A DNA stretch of 64,000 nt from Brevibacillus_C sp046036945 (GCF_046036945.1 NZ_JBJQOQ010000004.1:124001-188000), one strand, 5' to 3'; counted from the first letter of the stretch, positions 33,906-42,541 are shown. Translations and numbers: made by a program. The notes: generated from the letters alone by a model not told the origin.

Positions 33906-34682
33906 ATCAAAACACCAAGAGACACCTCATCAGTTCAATCCGTCGATCGCGCGTTGTACGTATTGGAACTGTTAAAGGAAAATGTTGACGGCCTGGGAAT
34001 TACTGAGCTTGCCCACCGTATGGGTCTGGCTAAAAGTACCGTGCACCGCTTGCTCACTTCCTTGAAGAACCAGGGGTACGTCAGGCAAGATCCGCAAAGT
34101 GAGTGCTATCTTTTGGGCTTGAAACTGATTGAACTGGGTTCAGTTGTGTCACAATCATTAGAAATACGAAAGATCGCCAATCCAATAATGAACCAATTGG
34201 TACTAGAGACGGGCGAGACCTCCCATCTCGTGTTATTGCAAGAAGGAGAGGTGGTGTATATTGAGAAAATTGAAAGCCCTTACACCATCCGCATGTACTC
34301 ACTGATTGGCAAACGTGCACCCGTTCACTGTACGGGTGTCGGAAAAGCGATCATTGCCCACATTCCTGAAGAAGAGGTTCGAAAAATCGTCGAACAGAAA
34401 GGTTTGCCGAGATTTACAGCAAACACGATTACCTCCTTTGATGAGCTTATTGCCAATCTCCAGGAGATCAGAGAAAGAGGCTATTCGCTCGACGAGGAAG
34501 AACACGAACCCGGCATCTACTGTGTCGCCGCACCTATTCTGAATCACAGCGGCCAGCCTGTAGCAGGACTGAGCGTATCCGGGCCGACAATGCGAATGGA
34601 TGAAGAGAAAATCAGGCTTTGTATGGATCGCGTTGTCTTCTATGCCCGCGAAATATCCAAACACCTTGGGTTTCGAGGGTAA
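33906..34682 (+). CDS. IclR family transcriptional regulator
   Basis: The protein has an N-terminal winged helix-turn-helix (SVDRALYVLELL, GITELAHRMGLAKSTVHRLL) and a C-terminal IclR effector domain (ETSHLVLLQEGEVVYIEKIE, HCTGVGKAIIAH, GYSLDEEEHEPGIYCVAAPI). Homology starts before the TTG at 33954, but no ATG/GTG/TTG is in frame near the GGAGG at 33892. ATC at 33906 is nine bases from it. A one-base change in the A run at 33901-33904 would bring GTG 33898 into frame. The start is therefore unsettled. It most likely senses a sugar-acid catabolite and controls the operon that follows. Confidence 0.88.
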   Translation: MKTPRDTSSVQSVDRALYVLELLKENVDGLGITELAHRMGLAKSTVHRLLTSLKNQGYVRQDPQSECYLLGLKLIELGSVVSQSLEIRKIANPIMNQLVLETGETSHLVLLQEGEVVYIEKIESPYTIRMYSLIGKRAPVHCTGVGKAIIAHIPEEEVRKIVEQKGLPRFTANTITSFDELIANLQEIRERGYSLDEEEHEPGIYCVAAPILNHSGQPVAGLSVSGPTMRMDEEKIRLCMDRVVFYAREISKHLGFRG

Positions 34683-34701
34683 TTTTTTTTCGAATCAAAC
34701 A

Positions 34702-34726
34702 GGAACGTTGTTCCGTATTGAGGAAC
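34702..34726 (+). promoter_or_regulatory. IclR-type operator upstream of the tct-kdg operon
   Basis: GGAAC (34702-34706) followed by TTCCGTATTGAGGAAC (34711-34726) repeats the arrangement seen before the regulator gene (33863-33887) with the same spacing. It lies 92 bases before the binding-protein gene. A clear -35/-10 pair was not found, so repression or activation cannot be decided. Confidence 0.8.
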
Positions 34727-34817
34727 AAAATTGTCAGTAGCTTTCAAATCGTTTTACCGCTTTCGAGGGAACGTTATGTTATGTATCTAATCTTTTCAAC
34801 CATAGGGGGATAACATC

Positions 34818-35816
34818 ATGAAATTGAAAAGCATTTTATCCGGTTTTGCCGCGACTGCTCTGATCGCTTCTCTTGTCGGCTGCAGCTCGGGGAACTCGGC
34901 AGCTCCATCTGATAAGCAGTCTGCCGGAGAAAACTATCCGAAAAAGCAAATTGAACTCATCGTACCTTATGCAGCTGGCGGCGGTACTGACGCAGTTGCT
35001 CGCGCTTTCGCCGACTCTGCTAACAAAACTCTGCCTCAGTCCATCGGGGTCGTGAACAAAAACGGCGGCGGCGGCGCTGTTGGAATGAGCGAAGGGGCAA
35101 AAGCCAAACCTGATGGCTACAAGGTGACACTGGTGACGGTAGAGATGACGACCCTGCCCCCGCTTGGCCTGGCCGCTTTTACATCGGACGATTTCAAACC
35201 GGTTGCCCGTCTGAATGCAGACCCGGCTGCCATTACCGTCCGTGCCGATGCTCCGTGGAATACCATCGACGAATTCTTGGCCTACGCAAAGGAAAACCCG
35301 GGCAAGATCCGGATCGGCAACTCGGGTACAGGAGCGATTTGGCATTTGGCTGCTACCGCTCTGGAGCAAAAGGTCGGTACGAAATTTAACCACATTCCCT
35401 TCGATGGAGCCAACCCTGCTGTGACGGCTCTGCTGGGCGGACATATTGAAGCAGTATCCGTGAGCCCGGCAGAAGTAGCGGCACATGTGGAAGCCGGCAA
35501 ATTGAAAGTGTTGGCTGTCATGGCAGATGAGCGGGTTGAAAAACTGAAAGACGTTCCAACCCTGAAAGAAGAAGGGATCGATCTTTCCATCGGTACCTGG
35601 AGAGGACTTGCCGTTCCGAAAGATACTCCCGACGATGTGGTCGCTGTATTGGAAGCCACCACGAAGAAGGTAACCGAAGACAAAGCCTTCACCGACATCC
35701 TTGAAAAAATGAACCTTGGTGTTTCCTATGCCGACAGTGCAGCCTTCAAAGAGGCGATTCAAAAAGACAATGAGCTGTTCACAAAACTCGTCTCCGATCT
35801 GGGGCTGAAAAAGTAA
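34818..35816 (+). CDS. tctC: tripartite tricarboxylate transporter substrate-binding lipoprotein (Bug/TctC)
   Basis: The 332-residue precursor has a lipobox ASLVGC (Cys22) and would be anchored outside the membrane. The mature part is a Bug-family binding protein: ELIVPYAAGGGTDAVARAF, then VNKNGGGGAVGM, PGKIRIGNSGTGAIWHL and a C-terminal LKDVPTLKEEG region. Such proteins bind carboxylates through two water-bridged loops. It is the first gene of tctC-tctB-tctA-kdgK-kdgA-dehydrogenase. The catabolic genes suggest a six-carbon sugar acid rather than citrate. Confidence 0.92.
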   Translation: MKLKSILSGFAATALIASLVGCSSGNSAAPSDKQSAGENYPKKQIELIVPYAAGGGTDAVARAFADSANKTLPQSIGVVNKNGGGGAVGMSEGAKAKPDGYKVTLVTVEMTTLPPLGLAAFTSDDFKPVARLNADPAAITVRADAPWNTIDEFLAYAKENPGKIRIGNSGTGAIWHLAATALEQKVGTKFNHIPFDGANPAVTALLGGHIEAVSVSPAEVAAHVEAGKLKVLAVMADERVEKLKDVPTLKEEGIDLSIGTWRGLAVPKDTPDDVVAVLEATTKKVTEDKAFTDILEKMNLGVSYADSAAFKEAIQKDNELFTKLVSDLGLKK

Positions 35817-35884
35817 GAAACGTGTTGGACACGGGCCTTGCTGCGAAGCGATTCCCGTGTCCTCTGTTTTAAGGAGGGTAGTTC

Positions 35885-36334
35885 GTGAAAAAGTCTGATT
35901 TTTTTGTTGGTATTGCTCTCATTCTCTTGTCTGTTGCCGTCTGGATTACATCCGGAGGCTTTCCGTCTGTTGGTGATACGGATGTGGGTCCCGGGTTTTT
36001 CCCTCGATTGATTGCTGGCGGACTGATTTTGCTGTCAGTATTGATGGTCGCAGGCTCATTTAGACCCCTGCCGAATAGTGAAGAAGATGCGGCTCCCACC
36101 TTGTGGGGACGCACTGTTCTCGGGATTGTCTGTACGTTTGTTTTTTTGGCGCTCGTTTATCTCGGCGGTTTTCATCTGGCGACTCCGGTGTTTTTGTTTG
36201 GATTCATGTGGCTGTTTGGTTATCGCAAACCCGTCGCCTCGATACTCGTAGCCGTGCTGGTTACACTGCTCATCTATCTCATCTTTGAAACAGCGCTGCA
36301 GGTTCCCCTGCCTGCCGGCGTCCTGTTCGAGTAA
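35885..36334 (+). CDS. tctB: tripartite tricarboxylate transporter small membrane subunit TctB
   Basis: The 149-residue protein has four hydrophobic segments (about 8-25, 38-55, 77-97 and 112-140) and the TctB start FFVGIALILLSVAVW with VGPGFFPRLIAGGLIL. GTG 35885 follows AAGGAGGG. It should pair with the large TctA subunit in secondary, ion-driven uptake. The poorly conserved sequence is normal for this subunit. Confidence 0.9.
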   Translation: MKKSDFFVGIALILLSVAVWITSGGFPSVGDTDVGPGFFPRLIAGGLILLSVLMVAGSFRPLPNSEEDAAPTLWGRTVLGIVCTFVFLALVYLGGFHLATPVFLFGFMWLFGYRKPVASILVAVLVTLLIYLIFETALQVPLPAGVLFE

Positions 36335-36355
36335 GGAAGAAAAGGAGGGAAACGC

Positions 36356-37855
36356 ATGTTTGATCTATTTCTGGGCGGGTTTACAAATATCCTGAGTGAT
36401 CCTACCGCCTTGGTGATGGCTGTACTCGGCGTCATTATCGGGATCGTGGTCGGAGCACTTCCCGGACTGACTGCCACGATGGGGGTCGCTCTGGTCTTGC
36501 CGATGACATTCGGCATGGAGCCGGTTGCCGGTCTTCTGCTGCTGTCCGGCGTTTACTTTGGCGGTGTGTACGGAGGCTCCATTACGGCCATTTTGCTGAA
36601 CACGCCAGGGACACCTGCGGCAGCGGCAACCGCTTTGGACGGTTATGCCTTGGCTCAAAAAGGCAAGGCGGGAAAGGCACTCGGAACTGCTACTCTTGCT
36701 GCATCTATCGGCGGTACCATCAGTATCTTTGTCCTGATGTTCCTCTCCCCTATATTGGCCAATATCGCACTTGAATTTAGTGCCCCGGAGACGTTTGCTC
36801 TCGCCGTGTTCGGTCTGAGCATCATTGCCAGCCTTGCCGGCAAATCGTTGGTCAAAGGTCTGATCGCCGGCCTGGCCGGTCTGCTGCTTGCGATGGTGGG
36901 CCTCGATCCGATCCTTGGCTTGCCGCGCTTTACGGGGGGATACGAGGGGCTATTAAACGGTGTTCCCTTCATTCCGATCATGATCGGTTTGTTTGCAGCT
37001 TCGGAGGCGTTCAAGTCTCTCTCGGAAATGAATCTGAAAGAAAAGGTGAAAGTGAAGATCGAGAAGATCGTTCCCAGTTGGGGCGAATTTCGCGGGTTGA
37101 TTCCCACGATTTTACGTTCGACCGGCATCGGGACCTTCATCGGGATCATCCCGGGTGCCGGTGCGGATATCGCTGCTTTCGTCGCCTACAACGAAACCAA
37201 ACGATTCAACAAGGAGAAAGACAAAGAGCCCTCAGACGACAGAAGAATGGCCGGCGTTGCCGCTTGCGAAGCGGGCGGTAACGGATGTACCGGCGGGGCA
37301 TTGGTTCCCCTCTTGACACTCGGAATCCCCGGCGACGCGGTGACGGCCGTCATGTTGGGAGCCTTGATGGTACAGGGGCTGCAGCCGGGACCGCTGCTTT
37401 TTAAAAACAACGGCGACCTCGTCTACACCCTGTTTATCGGAATGGTTATCTGCTATATCGTCATGTGTTTGCTGGGTCTGTTTGCTTCTCGTCTTTTTGC
37501 CAAAGTGGTGCAGATTCCCAAACAAATTCTGACCCCGCTCATCCTGGTTCTCTGTGTCGTAGGTTCCTATGCGATCAACAACAGCTTTTTTGATGTCGTC
37601 ATCATGGCGGTGGCCGGCGTGATCGGTTTCTTCATGCAGAAACACGATTTCCCTGCTTCCCCGATTGTACTGGCGCTGATTCTTGGCCCTATGGCGGAAA
37701 GCCAGTTCCGCAGGGCGTTGGCGCTGTCCAGCGGAAGCTATGACATTTTTTATACGCGGCCGATTCCGTTGGTGCTCCTGCTGCTCTCGACCATTACGCT
37801 CCTGACTCCGATCGTAAAAGCCATTTTGCAGCAGAGAAAACGCGCTCATCAATAA
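36356..37855 (+). CDS. tctA: tripartite tricarboxylate transporter large membrane subunit TctA
   Basis: The 499-residue permease has about twelve membrane helices and both family signatures: GALPGLTATMGVALVLPMTF near the N-terminus with GGSITAILLNTPGTPAAAAT, and the symmetric IGIIPGAGADIAAFVAYNET in the middle with GALVPLLTLGIPGDAVTAVM. AAAGGAGGG precedes the ATG 21 bases after tctB. It forms the transport channel for the substrate delivered by the lipoprotein. Confidence 0.95.
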   Translation: MFDLFLGGFTNILSDPTALVMAVLGVIIGIVVGALPGLTATMGVALVLPMTFGMEPVAGLLLLSGVYFGGVYGGSITAILLNTPGTPAAAATALDGYALAQKGKAGKALGTATLAASIGGTISIFVLMFLSPILANIALEFSAPETFALAVFGLSIIASLAGKSLVKGLIAGLAGLLLAMVGLDPILGLPRFTGGYEGLLNGVPFIPIMIGLFAASEAFKSLSEMNLKEKVKVKIEKIVPSWGEFRGLIPTILRSTGIGTFIGIIPGAGADIAAFVAYNETKRFNKEKDKEPSDDRRMAGVAACEAGGNGCTGGALVPLLTLGIPGDAVTAVMLGALMVQGLQPGPLLFKNNGDLVYTLFIGMVICYIVMCLLGLFASRLFAKVVQIPKQILTPLILVLCVVGSYAINNSFFDVVIMAVAGVIGFFMQKHDFPASPIVLALILGPMAESQFRRALALSSGSYDIFYTRPIPLVLLLLSTITLLTPIVKAILQQRKRAHQ

Positions 37856-37877
37856 CGCAGCCTGGAGGAAATTCATC

Positions 37878-38828
37878 ATGGACGTAGTTACTTTTGGAGA
37901 AACGATGGTATTGTTTACTCCAGAAAGCACCGGTATGATGCGCTATGCACATACGTACTCCCGAAAATTTGGAGGCTCCGAAACCAATTTTGCCATCGGG
38001 CTGGCAAGGCTGGGGCATTCTGTAGGCTGGATCAGCCGGGTCGGCAACGATGAGCTGGGCAAAGCGATGCTCTCCTTCGTACGCGGAGAAGGAGTAGACA
38101 CGAGCTGTGTCCGCCTCGATCCGGAAGCGCCTACGGGCATTTACTTCAAGGAAATCCGCAAAGCAAATGATGTCAAGGTCTACTACTACCGGAAGGGCTC
38201 CGCAGCCAGCCGGATGACTCCAACGGATCTGAATGAAACGTATATCTCAAAGGCTCGTTACCTGTTTGTTTCAGGGATTACGCCTGCATTGAGCGAGACA
38301 TGCTGCGACACCGTGTTTGAAGCGATACGCATGGCCAAGCGGAACGGTTTGACCGTCGTCTTCGACCCCAACCTTCGCAAAAAACTGTGGCCGGAAGTAT
38401 CGGCTCGCAAAACGCTTTTAGAGATAGCTGCCCAGAGCGACATTATCCTGCCAGGCGTGTCTGAAGGAACGTTTCTTTTTGGCGACACTGATCCTGCCAA
38501 ATTGGGACAGCACTTCCTCGAACTGGGTGCCAAGATTGTTGTACTGAAGCTCGGCGAACAAGGGGCTCACTACTTCACACCGGAAGAAAACCGGCATGTA
38601 CCCGGTTTCCGCGTGGAGCAAATGGTGGATCCCGTCGGTGCGGGCGACGGATTTGCGGCCGGGTTTATCTCCGGGCTGCTGGATGGTCTGTCATTACAAG
38701 AAGCAGTCAAACGGGCCAATGCAGTCGGAGCCATCGTCACAATGGTAAACGGCGATGTCGAAGGATTGCCGGAACGGTCTGATTTGAAGAGGTTTGTGGA
38801 AGCGCCTGACGAAGAAGTAATCAGGTAA
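37878..38828 (+). CDS. kdgK: 2-keto-3-deoxygluconate kinase
   Basis: The 316-residue PfkB-family kinase phosphorylates KDG at O6. It opens with VVTFGETMVLFTP and has GGSETNFAIGLARLGH, YYRKGSAASRM and FDPNLRKKLWP. The C-terminal active-site signature DPVGAGDGFAAGFISGLL contains the catalytic Asp. GGAGG lies before the ATG. It is followed by the aldolase that splits its product. Other sugar kinases of the family share the fold, but the next gene supports KDG. Confidence 0.9.
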   Translation: MDVVTFGETMVLFTPESTGMMRYAHTYSRKFGGSETNFAIGLARLGHSVGWISRVGNDELGKAMLSFVRGEGVDTSCVRLDPEAPTGIYFKEIRKANDVKVYYYRKGSAASRMTPTDLNETYISKARYLFVSGITPALSETCCDTVFEAIRMAKRNGLTVVFDPNLRKKLWPEVSARKTLLEIAAQSDIILPGVSEGTFLFGDTDPAKLGQHFLELGAKIVVLKLGEQGAHYFTPEENRHVPGFRVEQMVDPVGAGDGFAAGFISGLLDGLSLQEAVKRANAVGAIVTMVNGDVEGLPERSDLKRFVEAPDEEVIR

Positions 38829-38859
38829 GTGAGTTTTGATACAGAGAGGAGAATGTGTG

Positions 38860-39498
38860 ATGACCAAACTGGAAAAAATCCTCGACAGCGGTGTCGTGGC
38901 CGTGATTCGCGGGGCAAAACCGGAAAAGATCATGGCTGTGGCCAAGGCGCTCTACGAAGGAGGAGTCACGACGCTTGAAATTACGGTAGAGACTCCGAAG
39001 GTGCTTTCGCTCATCGAACAGGTCTCCGCGGAATATGGAGACAAGCTGGTGGTAGGCGCCGGGACGGTACTGGATCCGGAGACAGCTCGTGCTGCCATCA
39101 TGGCTGGTGCTCAGTTTATCTTCTCCCCGACAGTAAATCCGAAGACCATCGAAATCACGAAGCGGTATGGGATTGTCAGCATCCCGGGTGCATTGACGCC
39201 GACAGAGATTTTGGCTGCGTATGAACGCGGAGCAGATGTCATCAAAGTATTTCCGGCCAATGTATTCGGTCCCGGCTATCTGAAGGACGTACACGGCCCG
39301 CTGCCGCAGATTCCGCTGATGCCGACGGGCGGGGTCGATCTGTCCAATACGGCCGCCTATATCAAGGCAGGTGCGGTAGCCGTAGGCGTCGGAAGCTCTC
39401 TGGTCAGCTTCAAGTCAGAGATGGACGAAGCGTATTTGGCTCATTTGACCCAGACTGCCCGCCGGTTCGTCGAGGTCGTCAAAGAGGCAAGGGCGTAG
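38860..39498 (+). CDS. kdgA: 2-keto-3-deoxy-6-phosphogluconate aldolase
   Basis: The 212-residue class I aldolase cleaves KDPG to pyruvate and glyceraldehyde-3-phosphate. It carries the catalytic Glu segment GGVTTLEITVETP, GAGTVLDPETARAAIMAGAQ, the Schiff-base Lys in ADVIKVFPAN, and the phosphate-binding PTGGVDLSN. ATG 38860 is chosen for its eight-base spacing from GAGAGGAG; GTG 38857 is an alternative. The gene completes a KDG branch to central metabolism. Confidence 0.94.
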   Translation: MTKLEKILDSGVVAVIRGAKPEKIMAVAKALYEGGVTTLEITVETPKVLSLIEQVSAEYGDKLVVGAGTVLDPETARAAIMAGAQFIFSPTVNPKTIEITKRYGIVSIPGALTPTEILAAYERGADVIKVFPANVFGPGYLKDVHGPLPQIPLMPTGGVDLSNTAAYIKAGAVAVGVGSSLVSFKSEMDEAYLAHLTQTARRFVEVVKEARA

Positions 39499-39519
39499 AA
39501 AAGAAGGGAGTCGGCGCCA

Positions 39520-40497
39520 ATGACAAAACCGGTTGTGTTTATACCGAATCGCATTTCCGAATCAGCCCTGGCTCTGCTTGGTGAGCGCTGCGAAGTAGAC
39601 TACCGCGATATAGAGGAAAAGCTTGATGACGAGTCCTTTTTCGCCGCCCTTCAGCAGGCAGACGGCCTGATGGTCTATTCCCGCCATAAAATCACTCCTG
39701 CTGTTCTGGATAAGGCTCCTCGTTTGCGCATCGTCAGCAATATTGCGGTCGGTTACGACAATTTGGACCTCCCTGCCCTGACGGCTCGCGGAATCCTCGC
39801 GACGAATACGCCTGATGTTTTGACCGAAACGACGGCAGATCTTACCTTCGCTTTGCTGATGGCGGCGGCCCGACGGATTCCGGAGGCAGACCGTTTCGTC
39901 AAGGACGGTCAGTGGAACGAATGGCGTCCCAGCCTGATGCTGGGAAAAGACGTGCATGGAGCAACAATCGGCATTGTGGGAATGGGCAGGATCGGGGAAG
40001 CCGTCGCCAGGCGCGCCAAGGGCTTTGACATGAAAATTCTTTACCATAACCGCTCACGCAAGTCAGATGCGGAACAATCCCTTGGGGCCGAGTACGTCAC
40101 ACTGGACGAGCTGCTCAGCAGGTCCGATTACGTCGTCTTGATGACGCCATTTACTCCAGATACGGAGGGGTTGATGGGAGCTCGCGAGCTTGGCTTGATG
40201 AAGAAAGACGCGATTCTGGTCAATACCTCTCGTGGACGCGTCGTCGATGAACAGGCGCTGATACAGGCATTGACGGAGCGGCAGATCGGCGGTGCCGCGC
40301 TGGACGTATTTCAGACCGAACCCATCCCAAAAGACAACCCTTTGCTTTCCTTGCCTCACGTGGTCACTTCCCCCCATATCGGCAGCGCTACAAGGGAAAC
40401 GCGAGAAAAGATGGCAATGAAGGCAGCCCGCAACATGCTTGCCGGGTTATTCGGAGAGCGGCCTGAGAACTTGCTAAACCCTTCTTTGCTGCCCTAA
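39520..40497 (+). CDS. D-2-hydroxyacid dehydrogenase (2-ketogluconate/glyoxylate reductase type)
   Basis: The 325-residue NAD(P)-dependent enzyme has the nucleotide motif GIVGMGRIGEAVARR (about 150). The catalytic Arg is in NTSRGRVVDE, the Glu in DVFQTEPIP and the His in SPHIGSATRETR. The closest named families are GyaR/GhrB/TkrA, which reduce glyoxylate, hydroxypyruvate or 2-ketogluconate. In this operon a role on 2-ketogluconate or a related ketoacid is likely but unproven. A terminator follows, closing the operon. Confidence 0.88.
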   Translation: MTKPVVFIPNRISESALALLGERCEVDYRDIEEKLDDESFFAALQQADGLMVYSRHKITPAVLDKAPRLRIVSNIAVGYDNLDLPALTARGILATNTPDVLTETTADLTFALLMAAARRIPEADRFVKDGQWNEWRPSLMLGKDVHGATIGIVGMGRIGEAVARRAKGFDMKILYHNRSRKSDAEQSLGAEYVTLDELLSRSDYVVLMTPFTPDTEGLMGARELGLMKKDAILVNTSRGRVVDEQALIQALTERQIGGAALDVFQTEPIPKDNPLLSLPHVVTSPHIGSATRETREKMAMKAARNMLAGLFGERPENLLNPSLLP

Positions 40498-40521
40498 TCG
40501 ACATTTGCTCAGAGCGTAAGC

Positions 40522-40557
40522 ACCCCCTGTCCAAAATGATGGATAAGGGGTTTTTTT
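40522..40557 (+). terminator. terminator of the tct-kdg operon
   Basis: ACCCCCTGTCCA pairs with TGGATAAGGGGT with small irregularities around AAATGA, then runs into seven T at 40551-40557. Confidence 0.8.
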
Positions 40558-40595
40558 AAGTCATACACAGCTTTTCCAAGGGTTTTCCACATTTC

Positions 40596-40612
40596 TTTAA
40601 GGCAAATTTAAG
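40596..40612 (+). promoter_or_regulatory. direct repeat, possible OmpR-family regulator site
   Basis: TTTAAG occurs at 40596-40601 and again at 40607-40612, an 11-base period that places both on the same helix face, as for OmpR/PhoB-type regulators. It lies 62 bases before the repeat-protein gene, and an OmpR-type regulator is encoded downstream at 42542. Confidence 0.4.
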
Positions 40613-40673
40613 ATACGGGAACTACACTAGGGATGTGCCTGGGTACAACACATTCTGAAAGGGTGATAAGAGT

Positions 40674-42374
40674 ATGTGGAGTAAAGCAAAAGTTGGTTTG
40701 GTCTTGGGAGCGATGGCAACTGTTTTGAGTGTAGGGAGCGCATATGCCGCCACTCCTTCTGTCGTAACAAATTCGGATCAGAGCGCGAAGCAAGACAATC
40801 TCAATAAAATCAAACTGGGCGTATTTAAAACACATAACGGACAAGGAAACGTGAAATATGTAAAGGGCGCCTCTCTTACGGAGAATGAGCAGCTGCTATC
40901 GCTCTTGAAGCTGGATGCGGAGGAGCTGAAAGCTCAGCTGAAGGACGGCAAGTCGCTGGCGCAAATCGCTGAAGCCCAAGGCGTCGCGGAAGACGACGTG
41001 ATCAGCCTGCTGACCAAGCAGCATGAGGAGCAGCTGGCCAAAGCCGTAGAGGACGGCAAGCTGACCCAAGAACAAGCGGATAAGATGAAGGAAAAAACGG
41101 CCGAGATGGTCAAGAACATGGTTGAGAATACCCATCAGCGCATGGGCGGAGGATTTGGCGTAAAGTTTGACATCCGCGACAACCAGGAACTGCTGTCGCT
41201 CTTGAAGCTGGATGCGGAAGGGCTGCAAACGCAGCTGAAGAACGGCAAGTCGCTGGCGCAAATCGCTGAAGCCCAAGGCGTCGCGGAAGACGACGTGATC
41301 AGCCTGCTGACCAAGCAGCATGAGGAGCAGCTGGCCAAAGCCGTAGAGGACGGCAAGCTGACCCAAGAACAAGCGGATAAGATGAAGGAAAAAACGGCCG
41401 AGATGGTCAAGAACATGGTTGAGAATACCCATCAGCGCATGGGCGGAGGATTTGGCGTAAAGTTTGACATCCGCGACAACCAGGAACTGCTGTCGCTCTT
41501 GAAGCTGGATGCGGAAGGGCTGCAAACGCAGCTGAAGAACGGCAAGTCGCTGGCGCAAATCGCTGAAGCCCAAGGCGTCGCGGAAGACGACGTGATCAGC
41601 CTGCTGACCAAGCAGCATGAGGAGCAGCTGGCCAAAGCCGTAGAGGACGGCAAGCTGACCCAAGAGCAAGCGGATAAGATGAAGGAAAAAACGGCCGAGA
41701 TGGTCAAGAACATGGTTGAGAATACCCATCAGCGCATGGGTGGAAAAGCGCTGGTAAAATTTGATGCGAAAGACAACCAGGAACTGCTGTCGCTCTTGAA
41801 GCTGGATGCGGAGGGGCTGAAAGCTCAGCTGAAGGACGGCAAGTCGCTGGCGCAAATCGCTGAAGCCCAAGGCGTCGCGGAAGACGACGTGATCAGCCTG
41901 CTGACCAAGCAGCATGAGGAGCAGCTGGCCAAAGCCGTAGAGGACGGCAAGCTGACCCAAGAACAAGCGGATAAGATGAAGGAAAAAACGGCCGAGATGG
42001 TCAAGAACATGGTTGAGAATACCCATCAGCGCATGGGTGGAAAAGCGCTGGTAAAATTTGATGCGAAAGACAACCAGGAACTGCTGTCGCTCTTGAAGCT
42101 GGATGCGGAGGGGCTGAAAGCTCAGCTGAAGGACGGCAAGTCGCTGGCGCAAATCGCTGAAGCCCAAGGCGTCGCGGAAGACGAGGTGATCAGCCTGCTG
42201 ACCAAGCAGCATGAGGAACAGCTGGCCAAAGCCGTAGAAGAGGGCAAGCTGACGCAAGAGCAAGCGGATAAAGTGAAGGAAAAAACGGCCGAAATGGTCA
42301 AGAACATGGTCGAGAAGCATAAAGGCGATCGCCCGGAAAAAGTCATCATGAAACAACAAGCCGCAGGCGAATAA
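40674..42374 (+). CDS. secreted protein of five 99-residue helical repeats
   Basis: The 566-residue precursor has a signal peptide ending AYA-A (about residue 26). A roughly 45-residue lead is followed by five repeats, each holding LLSLLKLDAE, LKAQLKDGKSLAQIAEAQGV, DDVISLLTKQHEEQL and AVEDGKLTQEQADKMKEK. The last repeat ends in a basic tail. All parts look helical, and Lys and Glu are abundant. The repeated SLAQIAxxxGV / LTQEQAD pattern is found as single or double copies in secreted proteins of Bacilli, and I know no assigned function. AAAGGGTGATAAG precedes the ATG. It is directly followed by a two-component system, which may regulate it or sense its effects. Confidence 0.85.
   Translation: MWSKAKVGLVLGAMATVLSVGSAYAATPSVVTNSDQSAKQDNLNKIKLGVFKTHNGQGNVKYVKGASLTENEQLLSLLKLDAEELKAQLKDGKSLAQIAEAQGVAEDDVISLLTKQHEEQLAKAVEDGKLTQEQADKMKEKTAEMVKNMVENTHQRMGGGFGVKFDIRDNQELLSLLKLDAEGLQTQLKNGKSLAQIAEAQGVAEDDVISLLTKQHEEQLAKAVEDGKLTQEQADKMKEKTAEMVKNMVENTHQRMGGGFGVKFDIRDNQELLSLLKLDAEGLQTQLKNGKSLAQIAEAQGVAEDDVISLLTKQHEEQLAKAVEDGKLTQEQADKMKEKTAEMVKNMVENTHQRMGGKALVKFDAKDNQELLSLLKLDAEGLKAQLKDGKSLAQIAEAQGVAEDDVISLLTKQHEEQLAKAVEDGKLTQEQADKMKEKTAEMVKNMVENTHQRMGGKALVKFDAKDNQELLSLLKLDAEGLKAQLKDGKSLAQIAEAQGVAEDEVISLLTKQHEEQLAKAVEEGKLTQEQADKVKEKTAEMVKNMVEKHKGDRPEKVIMKQQAAGE
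40893..42374 (+). repeat. five tandem 297-bp coding repeats
   Basis: Units begin at 40893, 41190, 41487, 41784 and 42081, exactly 297 bases apart. Units 2 and 3 are nearly identical in DNA, and so are 4 and 5 over most of their length. The linkers fall in two types: GFGVKFDIRDNQ after units 1 and 2, and KALVKFDAKDNQ after units 3 and 4. This pattern indicates recent in-frame duplication of units and makes copy number prone to change. Confidence 0.95.
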
Positions 42375-42392
42375 GCAAAAGTCATGCAAGGA

Positions 42393-42414
42393 GGCAGGTG
42401 ATTATTCACCTGTC
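42393..42414 (+). other. hairpin between the repeat gene and the response regulator
   Basis: GGCAGGTGA (42393-42401) and TCACCTGTC (42406-42414) form a tight nine-pair hairpin (one G-T pair) with a four-base loop, followed by TTCTCGCG, not a T run. It may stabilise or attenuate transcripts between the secreted protein gene and the two-component genes. Confidence 0.4.
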
Positions 42415-42541
42415 TTCTCGCGTGTGACCTGCATTGTTGATTGATTTTACCCGGTTGATTCGAACATACTGGGGAGGGAAGCATCCACATCTGCATAAGC
42501 GGGTTGACTCGCACAGATATACAGGTGAAAGAGGGATTGGA

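Noticed and set aside
40893..42374. Regular repeats suggesting a CRISPR array
   Set aside because: Units are 297 bases, coding and without unique spacers.
40896..42389. Long minus-strand open frame (497 codons) over the repeat gene
   Set aside because: It is the antisense shadow of the repeat protein, has no RBS and the product is a repeated artefact.
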